From Mercurialis annua (lineage: Eukaryota; Streptophyta; Magnoliopsida; Malpighiales; Euphorbiaceae), in assembly GCF_937616625.2 (NCBI RefSeq), contig NC_065572.1:75576653-75640652 (forward strand): DNA of 64,000 bases, given 5' to 3'. Below the pieces are notes generated by a model. The model searched no databases. It was given only the letters and a program-made list of their open reading frames with translations, and was not told the origin of the DNA. This document shows positions 42,296 through 53,748 of this stretch, one piece after another; the stretch's first letter is position 1, and every line of letters starts with the position of its first letter. The translations under genes were made by a program, and so were the position numbers.

Positions 42296-42565
42296 ATGGC
42301 AATCAAAATGTCTCAATTGGTGCTTATATTCTTGATTGTGCTAGCTCTTTTTCATGGCACCGACAGCCGCTACCAATACTTTCCGATGAAGGGGACACAA
42401 CGACATGCATCTAATCCTAAGTATTCTCTTATGTTTCAGCGAACTGTTTCCGCCGTGGAGAAGGCTATTAGTATTAGCAATCGCAAAATCAACTCATTAC
42501 CATCACCGATTGGCTCCGACAGAAAAGTGCCGGGCGGACCAAATCCTATTCACAATCACAGTTGA
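42296..42565 (+). CDS. Single-motif CLE precursor (block A)
   Basis: Intronless 89-residue precursor. The signal peptide begins MAIKMSQLVLIFLIVLALFHG. The pro-region contains RYQYFPMKGTQ and KYSLMFQRTVSAV. The CLE motif is RKVPGGPNPIHN followed by two extra residues (HS). It pairs with the multi-CLE gene 1.5 kb downstream, and both have a paralogous pair at 46.3-48.6 kb. Its pro-region is nearly the same as that of the gene at 46301. Predicted secreted ligand for a CLV1/TDR-class receptor; the receptor is not known. Confidence 0.93.
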   Translation: MAIKMSQLVLIFLIVLALFHGTDSRYQYFPMKGTQRHASNPKYSLMFQRTVSAVEKAISISNRKINSLPSPIGSDRKVPGGPNPIHNHS

Positions 42566-43839
42566 TGAAGGAAAGACTGCTAAAGTTGTAGAATAAAAAT
42601 ATAAAATTAATATATTATCATTATTTGAGGCACTTTGTCAAATGTTCATTTTCCAGTTGATATTTAATCATCGTATGTGATCAACCATTTCTTTGCTTCA
42701 TTATTTTCATCAACCAAATTTAGTTGTAGTTTGATACGCATACTGGATTATTATTGTAATTATCTTTTTTTACATAAACACAAATTAGAATAAAATTACA
42801 ACAAACTCTAAAGGCTGTGATACAATTGTAAAAATAAAAAAAATTAATTAATTGTAAAGGATAATAAATTCAAAAATTTAATTAGTCATTAAATCTTTCT
42901 AAAAGTACTTAACTTTTATATACTGTAGTATAAAAATAATTTGATCTTTATTTTATAAATAATCTAATCCAGGTCTTAAGTTGAGTTCTGAATATATAAC
43001 AAGTTAATTGATATAAACATAATAATCAAAGTGATAAAAAAAGTTAAATATTAACTGGATTAAATATTCGTTTTTTACCATCCACTTGAAAATAAAATAA
43101 AAAACGAACATCATGAAAAGGATATAATATTTCAATTTATCATAGTATTAGATTGGCCTAATCATTTTTTAAATCTAAATCTTTGCGTTTTTTTATCAAT
43201 TACGACCATTTTTTTTTAATTTTTACAATTATATCTAATTTAGAAGCCTTTTTTTTAAAAGTTAGACAATTTTTTAATAATTGATAATAATACAAAGATA
43301 TAAATTTAAAAGATGAAATCAATCTTTTTGGTTACAATTGCAAAAAGGGTTTCAAGGTTGGACATAATCTTAAAAATTAAAAAATTTGATCGTAATTGAT
43401 TAAAAAAACACAAAGATCTTTATTTAAAAAATAGCTAGGTCTATTAGATTCAATAATGGAGATAGGGTGGAGCAGAGGGACAACCACCTTCCATATCCCA
43501 TCGTCGGTACTTCCCACCCTATTAGGAAATTTGTTTTCCGATAAAATTGATTTAATTACTAACAAAATTTAGGTAAATTCTAGCAGTGTCTTAAAAGAAA
43601 AATGAATCAATTGTAAATAGAAATACTATTTTTTTTTTCTTAAAGACTTTCATAATAAGATAAATGAGTTTATTAGTTTTAGAAAAGATTATATAATTTA
43701 ATTCAAATTTCAAGAGTTTATTTTCACCTAAAGTTCTAATATAATCTTACATGTTATCAAGGTAAATATATTAATAGAATAATTCTAACTAAAATAGAAT
43801 TTTATATCTAAACGGATTATACTTCCTATTTTAAAAAAG

Positions 43840-44030
43840 TAATCTGCAAGTCAGATTTGATAAAATCTGAAATGTCCAAATGATGATATAGTATTAATTT
43901 GTAATGCAGCATGTGGCCCTATGACCTCAGTAGTCTCCTACTATAAATTAACCTGAAATTTCTTACAAATTAATCCAAACTATTTAAAATCAGATTAAAG
44001 ATCCTAAATTAGTTAGCTGTTTAATTCGTT
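43840..44030 (+). promoter_or_regulatory. CLE promoter module, copy 2
   Basis: Contains 'gtcagatttgataaaatct', 'tgtccaaatgatgatatag', 'gcagcatgtggccct' and TATA box TATAAATTA at 43942, followed by 'tttcttacaaatta'. The TATA is 89 bp before the ATG of the multi-CLE gene. Confidence 0.75.
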
Positions 44031-45149
44031 ATGATAATTAAAATGTCCCAACTAGTGCTTATGTTTCTTATGGTGCTAGTTCTTGTACATGGAACCACCG
44101 GCCGCTATACCGACCAATACAAGTCCAACTCGTACAGAGAAGTGCCGGGAAGCCTGGATTCCAGTCATCACGGCCTTGACAAGTTCAACTCGTACAGAGA
44201 AGTGCCGGGAGGCCCGGATCCCAGCCACCACGGCCTTGGCAAGTTCACCTCGTACAGAGAAGTGCCGGGAGGCCCGGATCCCAGCCACCACGGCCTGGGC
44301 AAGTTCAACTCATTCAGAGAAGTGCCGGGAGGACCGGATCCCAGCCACCACGGCCTTGCCAAGTTCAATTCGTACAGAGAAGTGCCGGGAGGACCGGATC
44401 CCAGCCACCACGGTCTTGCCAAGTTCAACTCGTACAGAGAAGTGCCTGGAGGACCGGATCCCAGCCATCACGGCCTTGACAAGTTTAATTCGTACAGAGA
44501 AGTGCCGGGAGGACCGGATCCCAGCCACCACGGCCTTGCCAAGTTCAACTCGTACAGAGAAGTGCCTGGAGGACCGGATCCCAGCCATCACGGCCTTGAC
44601 AAGTTTAATTCGTACAGAGAAGTGCCGGGAGGACCGGATCCCAGCCACCACGGCCTTGACAAGTTCAACTCGTTCAGAGAAGTGCCGGGAGGACCGGATC
44701 CCAGCCACCACGGCCTTGCCAAGTTCAACTCGTACAGAGAAGTGCCGGGAGGACCGGATCCCAGCCACCACGGCCTTGCCAAGTTCAACTCGTACAGAGA
44801 AGTGCCTGGAGGACCGGATCCTAGCCACCACGGCCTTGACAAGTTTAATTCGTACAGAGAAGTGCCGGGAGGACCGGATCCTAGCCACCACGGCCTTGAC
44901 AAGTTCAATTCGTTCAGAGAAGTGCCGGGAAGACCGGATCCTAGCCACCACGGCCTTGACAAGTTCAACTCGTACAGAGAAGTGCCGGGAGGACCGGATC
45001 CTAGCCACCACGGCCTTGATAAGTTCAACTCGTACAGAGAAGTGCCGGGAGGACCAGATCCTAGCCACCACGACCTTGACAAGTTCACTTTCTATAGAGA
45101 AGTGCCGGGTGGAGCAGATCCTAGTCACCATGACCTCAACAAGTTGTGA
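44031..45149 (+). CDS. Multi-CLE precursor with 17 tandem CLE motifs
   Basis: Intronless 372-residue secreted precursor. The signal peptide begins MIIKMSQLVLMFLMVLVLVHG. There is almost no pro-region: after RYTDQYKS comes the array directly. It holds 17 units of exactly 20 residues with consensus NSYREVPGGPDPSHHGLDKF. The core REVPGGPDPSHH matches CLE dodecapeptides (CLV3 is RTVPSGPDPLHH) and keeps Arg1, Pro4, Gly6, Pro7, Pro9 and His11. Unit 1 is divergent (PGSLDSSHH), unit 14 has GRP and unit 17 has GGA; the others share one core. Linker residue 3 after the His pair is Asp, Ala or Gly. One transcript could yield up to 17 peptides, mostly identical. Open frames in other registers and on the minus strand are by-products of the 60-bp period. 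Confidence 0.93.
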   Translation: MIIKMSQLVLMFLMVLVLVHGTTGRYTDQYKSNSYREVPGSLDSSHHGLDKFNSYREVPGGPDPSHHGLGKFTSYREVPGGPDPSHHGLGKFNSFREVPGGPDPSHHGLAKFNSYREVPGGPDPSHHGLAKFNSYREVPGGPDPSHHGLDKFNSYREVPGGPDPSHHGLAKFNSYREVPGGPDPSHHGLDKFNSYREVPGGPDPSHHGLDKFNSFREVPGGPDPSHHGLAKFNSYREVPGGPDPSHHGLAKFNSYREVPGGPDPSHHGLDKFNSYREVPGGPDPSHHGLDKFNSFREVPGRPDPSHHGLDKFNSYREVPGGPDPSHHGLDKFNSYREVPGGPDPSHHDLDKFTFYREVPGGADPSHHDLNKL

Positions 45150-45178
45150 GCAACAGAGAAGTGCTCGATAGACCGAAT
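44131..45178. repeat. 60-bp tandem repeat array of the multi-CLE gene
   Basis: Units keep an exact 60-bp period through the coding region. The array is GC-rich against AT-rich flanks. Higher-order copies exist: 44401-44520 and 44521-44640 differ at a single base (t at 44414, c at 44534). A diverged eighteenth unit lies beyond the stop codon (about 45150-45192). It reads 'agagaagtgctcgatagacc', and the stop arose from a small deletion at 45146. Confidence 0.93.
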
Positions 45179-45562
45179 CCTAGGGGCCATGGTTTTTGAT
45201 GAAAGAAAAAAATAACTCATTAATCTTTGATGATTTTGTATAATACAAATATTCAATTAATAAAGATAATATTTTTATATTTCTATATATCTCTTGTTCT
45301 TTATTATAGAAATTGCAATTTATTTTAATTTCATGCACGTGGGGCGAAGCCATATACTATTTTAAAAGGAGACATATTTTATAACTTAGTATAAAATTAA
45401 AAAAATAGTATGATCAATAAAATTTGAAAAAAAATGAGTTTTATAGGTATGGTTTTGACTATTTATATTGTTTTTAATGTAAGTTTTTTGAAAGAAAAAA
45501 AATAACTAAATAACCGTTATATTCTGAACGTGGCTTTCGCCACTCCATGCAGAAGATAAATT

Positions 45563-45645
45563 ACATGTGAAGTCGATAGATAAATAAAACATGTGAAGTC
45601 GATAGATAAATTTATTTCATGTAAAATATTACATGTGAAGTCATA
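45563..45645. repeat. Short tandem repeat 'acatgtgaagtcgatagata'
   Basis: Two adjacent near-complete copies and a third partial copy of a unit of about 30 bp, in the spacer between the two duplicated CLE blocks. Confidence 0.8.
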
Positions 45646-45821
45646 AATATTAGGATATCGCCAACATAACTAGTAGTAAAAAATAGTCTTTGTTGACATA
45701 ATTAACTAAAACCACCACAGTAACCAAAAGGAATAGCTCAGTCACTATCACGCTCTCTCCTTGAACTAACATTGTTTAATTCAAATTAACATAACAAATA
45801 AAACATTTAAACCACATTAAT

Positions 45822-45959
45822 TTAGTGTTGGCGGAGTTCCATCTTCTTCTTTTGCCACAGCCTGTGGAGACAAGAGCACTGTCGAGAGCAAAAGTGTCCA
45901 GTGTAGTTTCCATTAGCATCAACATGTCCAACGTTAATCTGGATTGATGTAGCGTCATC
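45822..45959 (-). pseudogene. Exon fragment of ribosomal protein S21 (eS21)
   Basis: On the minus strand the frame reads DDATSIQINVGHVDANGNYTG then, after a deletion and frame shift, LWQKKKMELRQ and a stop. Both parts match the C-terminal half of 40S protein S21 (IQ/LNIGHLDANG.YTG and DRLWQKKK). About ten codons between them, the FALCGFVRAQGDA region, are missing. The homology starts exactly after an AG (at 45960-45961), as at an exon border, and there is no poly(A) trace, so it looks like a genomic exon copy and not a retrocopy. It cannot make S21. Confidence 0.85.
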
Positions 45960-46119
45960 CTATGAGCCTGTTTATATTAATTAGTTGGAACGATAATATA
46001 ATTAATAACACAAGATTGTAAAACTAAAAGAAACTATTTTTAGAGTCAACCTGTGTAATTAATACAAAAAATGTACCTACAACAAATGTTTCATACATAT
46101 TTTAAATTACTTTTCTAAA

Positions 46120-46281
46120 AATTAGATTTGATAACATCTAAAACATTTAATAGACAATCCAAGTATTAATTTGCAATGCAAACATGTGGCTCATGGCCTT
46201 AGTAATCACATCCTATAAATTAACTTCACACTTCCTACAAATTAAGGCAAACTGTCTAAAATCACATTCAGTTAGTTAGCT
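46120..46281 (+). promoter_or_regulatory. CLE promoter module, copy 3
   Basis: Shares 'gataacatctaaaacattta', 'agtattaatttgcaatgca', 'ccttagtaatcac' and TATA box TATAAATTA at 46214, followed by 'cttcctacaaattaagg'. It is most similar to copy 1. Confidence 0.75.
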
Positions 46282-46300
46282 ATGGTAATCAAAACAACTG

Positions 46301-46543
46301 ATGCTTATGTTCTTGATAGTGCTAGCTCTAGTTCATGGTTCCGCCGGCCGATACCAATACTTTCCGATGAAGGGAACACAACAACGTGGCACTAAACCTA
46401 AGTATTCTCTTATGTTTCAACGAACTGTTTCCGCCGTGAGGGCTATTAGCAATGACAAGAGCAACTCATTACGAACTGTCTCCCGCAAACAAGTGCCGAG
46501 TGGACCAGATCATCTTCACAATTCACAAAGGAAGAACAATTAA
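46301..46543 (+). CDS. Single-motif CLE precursor with altered start (block B)
   Basis: Intronless. The CLE motif is KQVPSGPDHLHN after RTVSR, followed by SQRKNN. The pro-region RYQYFPMKGTQ and KYSLMFQRTVSAV matches the gene at 42296. Relative to that paralog, a 5-bp deletion just after the ancestral start (ATG at 46282) puts that ATG out of frame; it now opens a 37-codon frame ending at 46395. The CLE frame can only begin at ATG 46301 (MLMFLIVLALVHG), which still gives a short hydrophobic signal sequence. Position 9 of the motif is His where the family has Pro. Expression would need leaky scanning past 46282 or a downstream transcription start. It may be decaying. Confidence 0.75.
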   Translation: MLMFLIVLALVHGSAGRYQYFPMKGTQQRGTKPKYSLMFQRTVSAVRAISNDKSNSLRTVSRKQVPSGPDHLHNSQRKNN

Positions 46544-47559
46544 TGTGGGATGATTTTGTAGAATAAAGATATAAAAATTAATAAAATATATTTAGTTAAG
46601 GTACTTTGCCAAACGTCTCATTTCTCAACTGATATTTAATTGTTGTACATATAATAAAGTTTTCACATCCATTTATTCCTTCATTCTTTTCATCAACCAA
46701 ACTTAGTTGCATTTTGATACACATGTTGGATTATTATAATCTATTTATTTAATTATATTTTTTTACTTTTTTTATTGTCTAAGTTATTGTTTTTTTATGA
46801 ATATGCAAGTTACTGTTTATAGAAATATTTAATTTTAAATTATATTTTTATTAGTTTCCAGTTTAAATATTTTGATTTTTTAGTACGGAAATTAGCATTT
46901 TTAGAAGGTCTAAGAACTATTTAAATTAAAGGAGAGTAAAGACAATTTGAATTTAATTAGTCTTTAAATCTTTCTAAAATTACTTAATTTTACATATTAT
47001 AAAGTCATTTGATTTCTATATTTTTATAAAAAAATTAACCAAGGTCTTGAGTGCGAGTTTCGAATTAATAACAAGTTAATTGGTGCAAATATTGTAATTA
47101 AGGTGATTAAAAATTTAAATGTTAGTAATATTTTGATAATCTATCTAAAAATACAATTAAAAATATCACATTAGCTTCATCGGCAGAGATCGGGCTGGTG
47201 GAGTAGAGGGGCAACAACATTCCCTATCCATCACAGTTACCTCCCAGGCTCCCCCACTAGAAAATTTATTCGACGACGGAATTGATCTAATTTCCGACAA
47301 AAACCTTGTAAAAGGTAGTAGTGTTTTAAAAGAAACATGAATTAATTATAAATAGAGATACTATTAATACCTTTTCAAAAAACTTTCATATTGAATTAAA
47401 TGACTTTATTAGTTTAAAAAAAAAGTTAAACAATTTTATTCAAAATTTTATTTTCATCTAAAATTCTAATATAATCCTTAAATTTTATTAAGGTTGTATT
47501 ATATTAATATAACTATAACTAAAATAGAATTTTCTAGCTAAATAGATAAAAAAGTAATC

Positions 47560-47796
47560 TAAAAAGTCATATTTGACAATATCTAAATTGTCCAAAATGA
47601 TGATATGGTAGTGATAAATTATCAAACTGGAACCGATTTGAAATGTCCAAATGATAATATAGCTTGCAATGCAGCATGTGGCCCTATTGGTTTAGTGATC
47701 TCTTATTATAAATTAACTTAAAATTTCCTACAAATTCATCCAAACTCTCTAAAAATCAGATTAAAATTCCTACATTAGCTAGCTGTTTAATTCACG
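47560..47796 (+). promoter_or_regulatory. CLE promoter module, copy 4
   Basis: Contains 'tgtccaaatgataatatag', 'gcagcatgtggccct' and TATA box TATAAATTA at 47707, then 'tttcctacaaatt'. It is most similar to copy 2. The 'gtccaaatgat' phrase is present twice because of a short local duplication. Confidence 0.72.
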
Positions 47797-48578
47797 ATGA
47801 TAATTAAGATGTATGCACTGATACTTATGTTCCTGATAGTAGCTCTTGTCCAAGGTACCACCGCCACTATACATATCAATACTTTCTTATGAAAGCAACG
47901 CAACAACAGGGAGCCGAAACCGAGCATCCTCAGCAAAGTGTTTCTAGCATGGACAAAGCTATTAACAATAGCAGATTCAACTCATACAGAGAAGTGCAGA
48001 TCAAATCCCAGTTACCATGACCTTGAAAAATTCAACTCGTACAGAAAAATTCCGGGAGGACTATATCCCAATCACCACAGTTTTGACAGGTTCAACTCGT
48101 ACAGACAAGTGCCGGGAGGATTCGGATCCTAGTCACCACGGTCTTGACAAGTTCAACTCGTACAGAGAAGTGTCGGGTGGATCGGATCTCAGTCACCACG
48201 GCCTTGACAAGTTCAACTCGTATAGAAAAGTGTTGGGTGGACCGGATCCCAGTCACCACGGTCTTGACAAATTCAACTCGTATAGAGAAGTGCTGGAAGG
48301 ACCAGATCTCAATCACCACGGTCTAGACAAGTTCAACTCGTACAGAAAAGTGACAGGAGGACCAGATTCTAGCCACCATGGCCTCGACAAGTTCAACTCG
48401 TATAGAGAAGTGTCCGGTGGACCGGACCCTAGTCACCATTGCCTTAGCAAGTTCAACTTGTATAGAAAAATACTGGGTGGACCGGATCCCAATCACCATA
48501 GGCTTGACAAGTTCAATTAGTACGGAGAAGTAACAGGTGGACCGAATCCCAACAATCATGGCTTAAATGAAAAATAGA
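47797..48578 (+). pseudogene. Broken multi-CLE paralog, about ten units
   Basis: The signal peptide is intact (MIIKMYALILMFLIVALVQG), but a 1-bp loss near 47863 ends the frame at 47892. A second frame then runs KATQQQGAETEHPQQ ... NNSRFNSYREV until a deletion near 47998. A 1-bp gain near 48122 shifts frame again, and a TCG-to-TAG change gives a stop at 48518. About ten 60-bp CLE units remain. Most have lost Pro4 of the CLE core (VSGG, VLGG, VTGG, VLEG, ILGG), while the following GPDP and HH are mostly kept. It is the block-B partner of the gene at 44031, but its pro-region resembles that of the gene at 52544. Confidence 0.9.
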
Positions 48579-49269
48579 GTAATTAATTAATCTTGGATGA
48601 TTTTGTATATTACAAATAATCAATTAATACAGATAATATTTTCTCTCTATATATATCTCTTCTTCTTTGATTCCAGAAATTCTAATTTGTTCATTTTAGA
48701 TCCATGCAAGCAGCAAGAAGCGAAATCATATACTATTTTGAAAGACCGAATTAAATCACGAATTCTGACGCGATTTGCAATTATAATATAAACTTTAGAA
48801 TTTGACAATGTTGGATATTGACTTTCACTTTTTGGAATTAAAACATCGGTCACTTTTTGATACAAATTTACTAAGTTGGAAACCGAAGTTGCCATCTATA
48901 TATTCTTACATGCTGGATTTCAATAATTTTCATATAGGTTGACACACTGTAAACTAAAATTGTGAATATTACCGTAATTTGAAATTACAACATGAACTTC
49001 AAAAAATTGGCAAAATCAAGAGCCAACTTTCACTTTTTGGTAGATCAAAACACCGTTAGTTTCCCAACATGTCAGTGTACGTGGAAGGCTTCCAACTCAA
49101 CAAGTTTGTGCTGGAAAGTGAATGGAATTTGAATTTGCCAAAATGTAAAAGTTGGTATCCGTTATTGCCAAAATCAATTGATACAGAGTTAATCTAATTT
49201 AATTAGACATTTTAAGCGTAAACTAGAAATATACAACAATTTAAAATTTGGTAGGAAAATATTTATAAC
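48579..49269. other. AT-rich spacer after the CLE pseudogene
   Basis: The first 100 bp are related to the 3' flanks of the genes at 44031 and 52544 ('gataatattt', 'tctctt'). From about 48760 to 49180 two stretches share 'ccaactttcactttttgg'-type phrases and look like dispersed-repeat remnants. There is no gene. Confidence 0.5.
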
Positions 49270-49850
49270 TCATAGAAGGTCAATCAGACGGTGGTTCTTT
49301 GATTAACTCTCCGATGCTAAAATCAGTATTGAGTTTTGAACAGAGTATTTACGTTTATGAATGTAGTTGTGTTTGTAGGCATAAGCTCTTTATATAGTGG
49401 TTTGAGAGAATACCTAGTAGAGTTCAAGTAGGAAAGTGATTCCTATTTAGTAGCTTTGTTTGAATAGGAAAGAGATCACTGATTCATAGGAAGTCTTATT
49501 CAGGAATATCTTTCTGAATAATCTTATCTTCATAGATAGGAGTTTGTCTTCAAATAGGAAAGAGATAATGTATATTCGGTCTTTTAGATATCATTTTTCG
49601 TATTAGATCTCTGTCGACACGTTTGGACGGTGCGCTTTTACCGAGTCTTCTAGGAGTCGGTCTGTCTGGAGATTCAAGCGAATCTCTTTAATCTTCAAGT
49701 TTGGCGAGTCTCGTGGGCCCGAGTGCCAATATTATCAGGTCTGCGTCTTTTAGGCGATGACTAGAATTCTCCCTGAAGGGTAGATTCTATAAGACTCGGT
49801 TCCATTATAGTTATGCTGAAATTCGGTTTCCATCAGCACCTAATGTATTT
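49270..49850. mobile_element. Possible LTR fragment of a retrotransposon
   Basis: A stretch with composition unlike its surroundings, with 'ggttctttgattaactctcc', a TATA-like 'ctctttatatagtgg' and a GC-richer end around 49620-49830. It has no open frame and no second copy in the window. This matches the look of a solo or truncated LTR, but no boundaries or target duplication could be set. Confidence 0.35.
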
Positions 49851-50015
49851 TGGATATCAAATATGACCCTAACGTTGTGAAACAGTATCAAAAAAACATA
49901 AAAAAAGGACAGCGTTACACAGAAATATGTACGACATTGAACGAAAATGTTAACAGAAGGGTCATTTTTGATACTTTTTCAAGACGTTAGGGTTATTTTT
50001 TAAGATCCGAAATAC
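49838..50015. mobile_element. Small foldback MITE
   Basis: The left arm 'gtattttggatatcaaatat' plus 'gaccctaacgttgtgaaa' is mirrored by the right arm 'gacgttagggtta' plus 'taagatccgaaatac'. The arms pair over roughly 40 bp with mismatches. No coding capacity. Confidence 0.6.
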
Positions 50016-50124
50016 ATGAGTTGCCAACATGAGACGCGGGTTATACATTTGGATCATTTTTGTACCTTTTTCCATTACTATTTAATAAAGTGTTTTAATA
50101 AAAAAATTAAATTTAACAAAAATA

Positions 50125-51200
50125 TTTACCTTTAATGATAGGAATTATTTTTCAAATACATGTTTTTGGCAAAGTATTTACAGCATTTTAGCCAATCTTT
50201 TTCTTATTTCCTACGCTATCTATTTTTCTAACTTATTTACAAAAATACCCACTATATATAGAAGTCTTATCTCATTTTAGGTTAAATTTTTATATATCCA
50301 CTCTTTTTTCTCTATCTTCTCTCTCAAAGTCCTCTCTTTTTTTCTTCTTCTTTTTTGTTTGATTTTCAGTTTGTCTCCTCCAGTTATTTTTCCGTTCGTC
50401 TTTTCCGTTTGCGCTTCCGTTTGTCTGCTTTTAATGGATCTCTCGTCGTTTCCGGTTGTTTTTCCGTTCGTCTTTTCCATTCATGCTAGTCCATTCGTCT
50501 CATCTGTTCGCGCTATGGATTTCTCGACTCGTTTTTAGATTTGTGTAATTTTTTAGGTTTTTTATAATTTTAAACATTTTGTAAATAAATTATTGTAAAT
50601 CTATAATTTTTTATTTATAAAATTATTTTATTATTCATATAATTATTTATTTTGTCTTTCTCTTATTCATAAATTTATTTATTGCTACTGATTTGTTAAA
50701 GAAAAAATTGATTTATGGTGTATTTCTGGTGTTTTTTAGAATATCTATATTTTTTTGGTGTAGTTCTGCCGTTTTTAGTATATATATGATGCATTTACAA
50801 TGTTTATGGTGTATTTGTAGTGTTTATGGTGTATTTGCAGTGTTTTCATGGTATACACCATAAAAACACTCATAAATGCCATAAATTCACTATATATACA
50901 CTAATTTTATACTATAAAACCACCATAAAAACACTATATATAAACTATTGTTACACTACAAAAAAATAAAAAAAATCCAGAAAAAAATCTATAAAAAAAG
51001 AATAAATTATTAAAAACTAAAAAATAGGGCTGTGCAATCGGTCGGTTCGGTCGACCGAACCGAAAACCGAAAAAGGTATTTGTGGAATTAAGAAAAGATT
51101 TTTTTATAAATAAAAAAATTTTAGAAAAAAAAGTCAAAATTTAACAAGTAAAAATGTAAATAAGTTATCAAAATATGTATTTCCGGAAATTACCACTTAA
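50125..51200. mobile_element. Possible long foldback element
   Basis: Left-end phrases ('aatgataggaattatt', 'caaatacatg', 'agtatttacag') are roughly mirrored at about 51120-51200. The centre (about 50750-50950) is an inverted repeat of 'tatggtgtatttg' and 'caccataaaaacac' units. A pyrimidine-rich patch at 50290-50530 resembles that inside the MULE-type element at 33174. Boundaries are approximate. Confidence 0.45.
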
Positions 51201-51389
51201 TGATAACTAAAAAAGACAGATCTAAAATAAGATATCAAATGTAGTAATTTGATGGGATTCTACAATCAGTTCAAATTTAGCTAGTGGAATGTTAATAGTA
51301 ATGAACAGAGGCCGGATATTTAAACTAAAAATACATCTTTGTAATTAATACACAAGATGTGGCTGCAACGAAAGTTTGATACATATTTT

Positions 51390-51515
51390 TAGAAGTTTTA
51401 TAAAAGCTGGATATGATAGTATCTTAAATGTTTAAAAGATGACCAGTATTAATTTGTTCCCAAAACTTTCATACTTATTTTCAAAAAGTTATCTAAAGTC
51501 AGATTTGATAATATC
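51390..51515 (+). other. Orphan fragment of the CLE promoter module
   Basis: Contains 'agtcagatttgataatatct' and 'agtattaatttg' as in the CLE promoters, but no CLE gene follows within 1 kb. It probably marks another duplication whose coding part was lost or displaced by later insertions. Confidence 0.55.
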
Positions 51516-51529
51516 TGAAATTAAGGTTG

Positions 51530-52125
51530 GTTTCGGTTCAAAAACCGGGTATTTTAATTTATGTCGACTATAAAATTGGAACCAACTCATTTTTGTTTCG
51601 GTTGGTTCAAAAAAATATTAAACATTAAACATTAAAATTCTTAAATTTAAGTTAAAATTGAAATTTAATTTTAAGATATATGACTAACTATATTTTAATT
51701 GAAAAATTACACTATTTACCATATTTTTAGTAATCTGATATATATGGCAGGACACAATGATATATTGATACAAAAATAAAGAAAAATTTGATGACTAATT
51801 TATAAAATTAAATAATAAATATTAGTAACTATTCTTATGTATACAAATATAATCATGTCTATAAAAGAAAAAGATAAATTTATTATTAAATATATAATAA
51901 CAACAACAAATCTTATTCATAAAAAAAAGAGCAACAAATGTTAATTATATGTATATATATTTGAAAAACAAATATTCAGTTGAAACCGGCGGCTACGTCT
52001 TTAAAAAAGTATACTTATTGCCTCTTGATTTTGGACGGCTTTTAGACCGGTTTGATATCAATTATGGATTAGTTTCAACCGAGTCGATTCCTAAGCCAAA
52101 TCGGTCCATGGTCAAGCCTATCTAA
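51530..52125. mobile_element. Remnant of a 'ccggtt'-rich dispersed element
   Basis: Begins with 'ggtttcggttcaaaaaccgg' and ends near 'ccaaatcggtccatggtcaa', phrases common at the ends of hAT-like non-autonomous plant elements. A related end lies at about 51028-51070. It separates the orphan promoter fragment from the last CLE gene. No clear target duplication. Confidence 0.35.
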
Positions 52126-52419
52126 AATGTTTTAAAAGAGGATGCATTATTCATCTTGGCTTAAATCACTAAAAAGATGAAACATTTGGATTTGTTTCGT
52201 AAAATTTGTAAACGTTTGCCTTTTTACCTTTTTAGCAATTTAAACCAAATGTTTACAAACGGTAAAAAAACAAAGCCAAAAGTGTCACCTTTTTAGAGAT
52301 TTAAGTCAAATATTTAAAACTATTACGAAACAAATTCAAACGTTATACCTTTTTACCAATTTAAGTCAAACGTTTACAAAAGTCATGAAACAAAGTCAAA
52401 CATTTCACATTTTTATCTG

Positions 52420-52543
52420 TAATGCAGCATGTCGCGATGTGGCTCCTTAGACTGGTACTCTCCTCTTATAAATATACTTCAATTTTCCTACAAATTAAGC
52501 CAAACTGACTAAAAATATTCACATTCTATTTAGCTCTCTAATC
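52420..52543 (+). promoter_or_regulatory. CLE promoter module, copy 5
   Basis: Contains 'tgtaatgcagcatgt', 'gatgtggctcctta', TATA box TATAAATA at 52467 and 'tttcctacaaattaagcc'. The upstream 'cagatttgat' part is missing here and may be the orphan fragment at 51390. Confidence 0.72.
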
Positions 52544-52783
52544 ATGGTAACTAAAATGTCTCACCTGCTGCTTATGTTCTTGATAGTGGTAGCTCTTGTC
52601 CATGGTACCACCGGCCGCTATACCGATCAATACTCTTCAACTAAGGCAACACATCAGCGGGAAGCTGAATTCGAGTATCCGCAACGAAATGCTTTTGGTA
52701 TGGCCAATGGCAACTTCAATGCTCCCTTCAACAACAGAAAAGTGCCCGGTGGTTCTGATCCTATTCACAATAATCATAAATAA
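52544..52783 (+). CDS. Single-motif CLE precursor with multi-CLE-like leader
   Basis: Intronless 79-residue precursor. The signal peptide begins MVTKMSHLLLMFLIVVALVHG. The next residues TTGRYTDQY are the same as in the 17-unit gene, and KATHQREAEFEYPQ resembles the pro-region of the pseudogene at 47797. The CLE motif is RKVPGGSDPIHN followed by NHK; position 7 is Ser where CLE peptides have Pro, a residue normally hydroxylated and arabinosylated. The gene therefore links the single- and multi-motif forms. If functional, its peptide would lack that modification site. Confidence 0.9.
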   Translation: MVTKMSHLLLMFLIVVALVHGTTGRYTDQYSSTKATHQREAEFEYPQRNAFGMANGNFNAPFNNRKVPGGSDPIHNNHK

Positions 52784-53486
52784 AATAATAAGTACTTTTA
52801 GATGGATTTGTCTAATATAAAAATTCCATTAATAAAAATAATATTTTTATTTCTATAGTATGATTTTTGTTTTTTAATTTTTGTTTTTTAATTTGTTCAT
52901 TCAAAATTCATGCATACAATTTTAAATTGTACTATCTATAAATGATAGTGGTGATGAATTAATTCGAGTGAGTTGAAAATGAACATTTTTCATTCGCAGG
53001 GAACAAATACATATGAAGTATTATAATTTTGAATCCATCATAAAATCTTCATATTTAAATAGACGCTTAACTCTATATGTATTCATGGTCTTTATACGGA
53101 AATAATTATCAAAAACGATGTAGTAATTTTAATTGGTATGAAACAACAATATTTTATTTTTAAAAAGACAACATATGTAGAAAATAATATTATTCCTTTG
53201 TTAAGAGGCAAGTGAAACGAAAACAAATAATACAATTATCCTAAGTAGAAAATTAGTGTTACATAGGAAAATAATAATATTATTCAGAGGAATGGCATAG
53301 AGTTCACGGCACTACATGTCTAAAAAGTCAACAAATTAATACATTGTGCTTCGATAGTAATTTAAGATAAATGACTAACTCTTATATTTTAGTAATTTCG
53401 TAAGGCGAACTATTTTTCATTACAAAAAAAGCTGATTATATTAATAACAGTTCTAACTTCAAATGAATATCATTTTGTCTATATAT

Positions 53487-53653
53487 ATTTTTTTCGGTGG
53501 TAGAATTATACTACGTTAGGATGTTAGTTGTTAGAATTAAATTTTTTTAGTAAAATCATTTTTTTCAGTCCACTGGCTGACAGAAGAGTGAGTCGAACCC
53601 ACACCCTTTTGCAGATGCACAATGAGTGGCCAACTGGGCAACACTCACTTGCA
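53487..53653 (-). mobile_element. tRNA-derived SINE
   Basis: A 12-bp direct repeat TTGTCTATATAT flanks it (53475-53486 and 53654-53665). On the minus strand the 5' head holds an A-box-like TTGCCCAGTTGG and a B-box-like GGTTCGACTCA about 50 bp apart, as in an RNA polymerase III promoter. The 3' end carries an A-rich tail. It is not a tRNA gene: no cloverleaf or anticodon arm can be drawn. Confidence 0.88.
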
Positions 53654-53748
53654 TTGTCTATATATTAAATTTAAAATCTCAGCACAACACATAATTCTTT
53701 TTGTGATTGTGAAATTATTTTTTTATATAGGTGTCACTTTTCATTTTA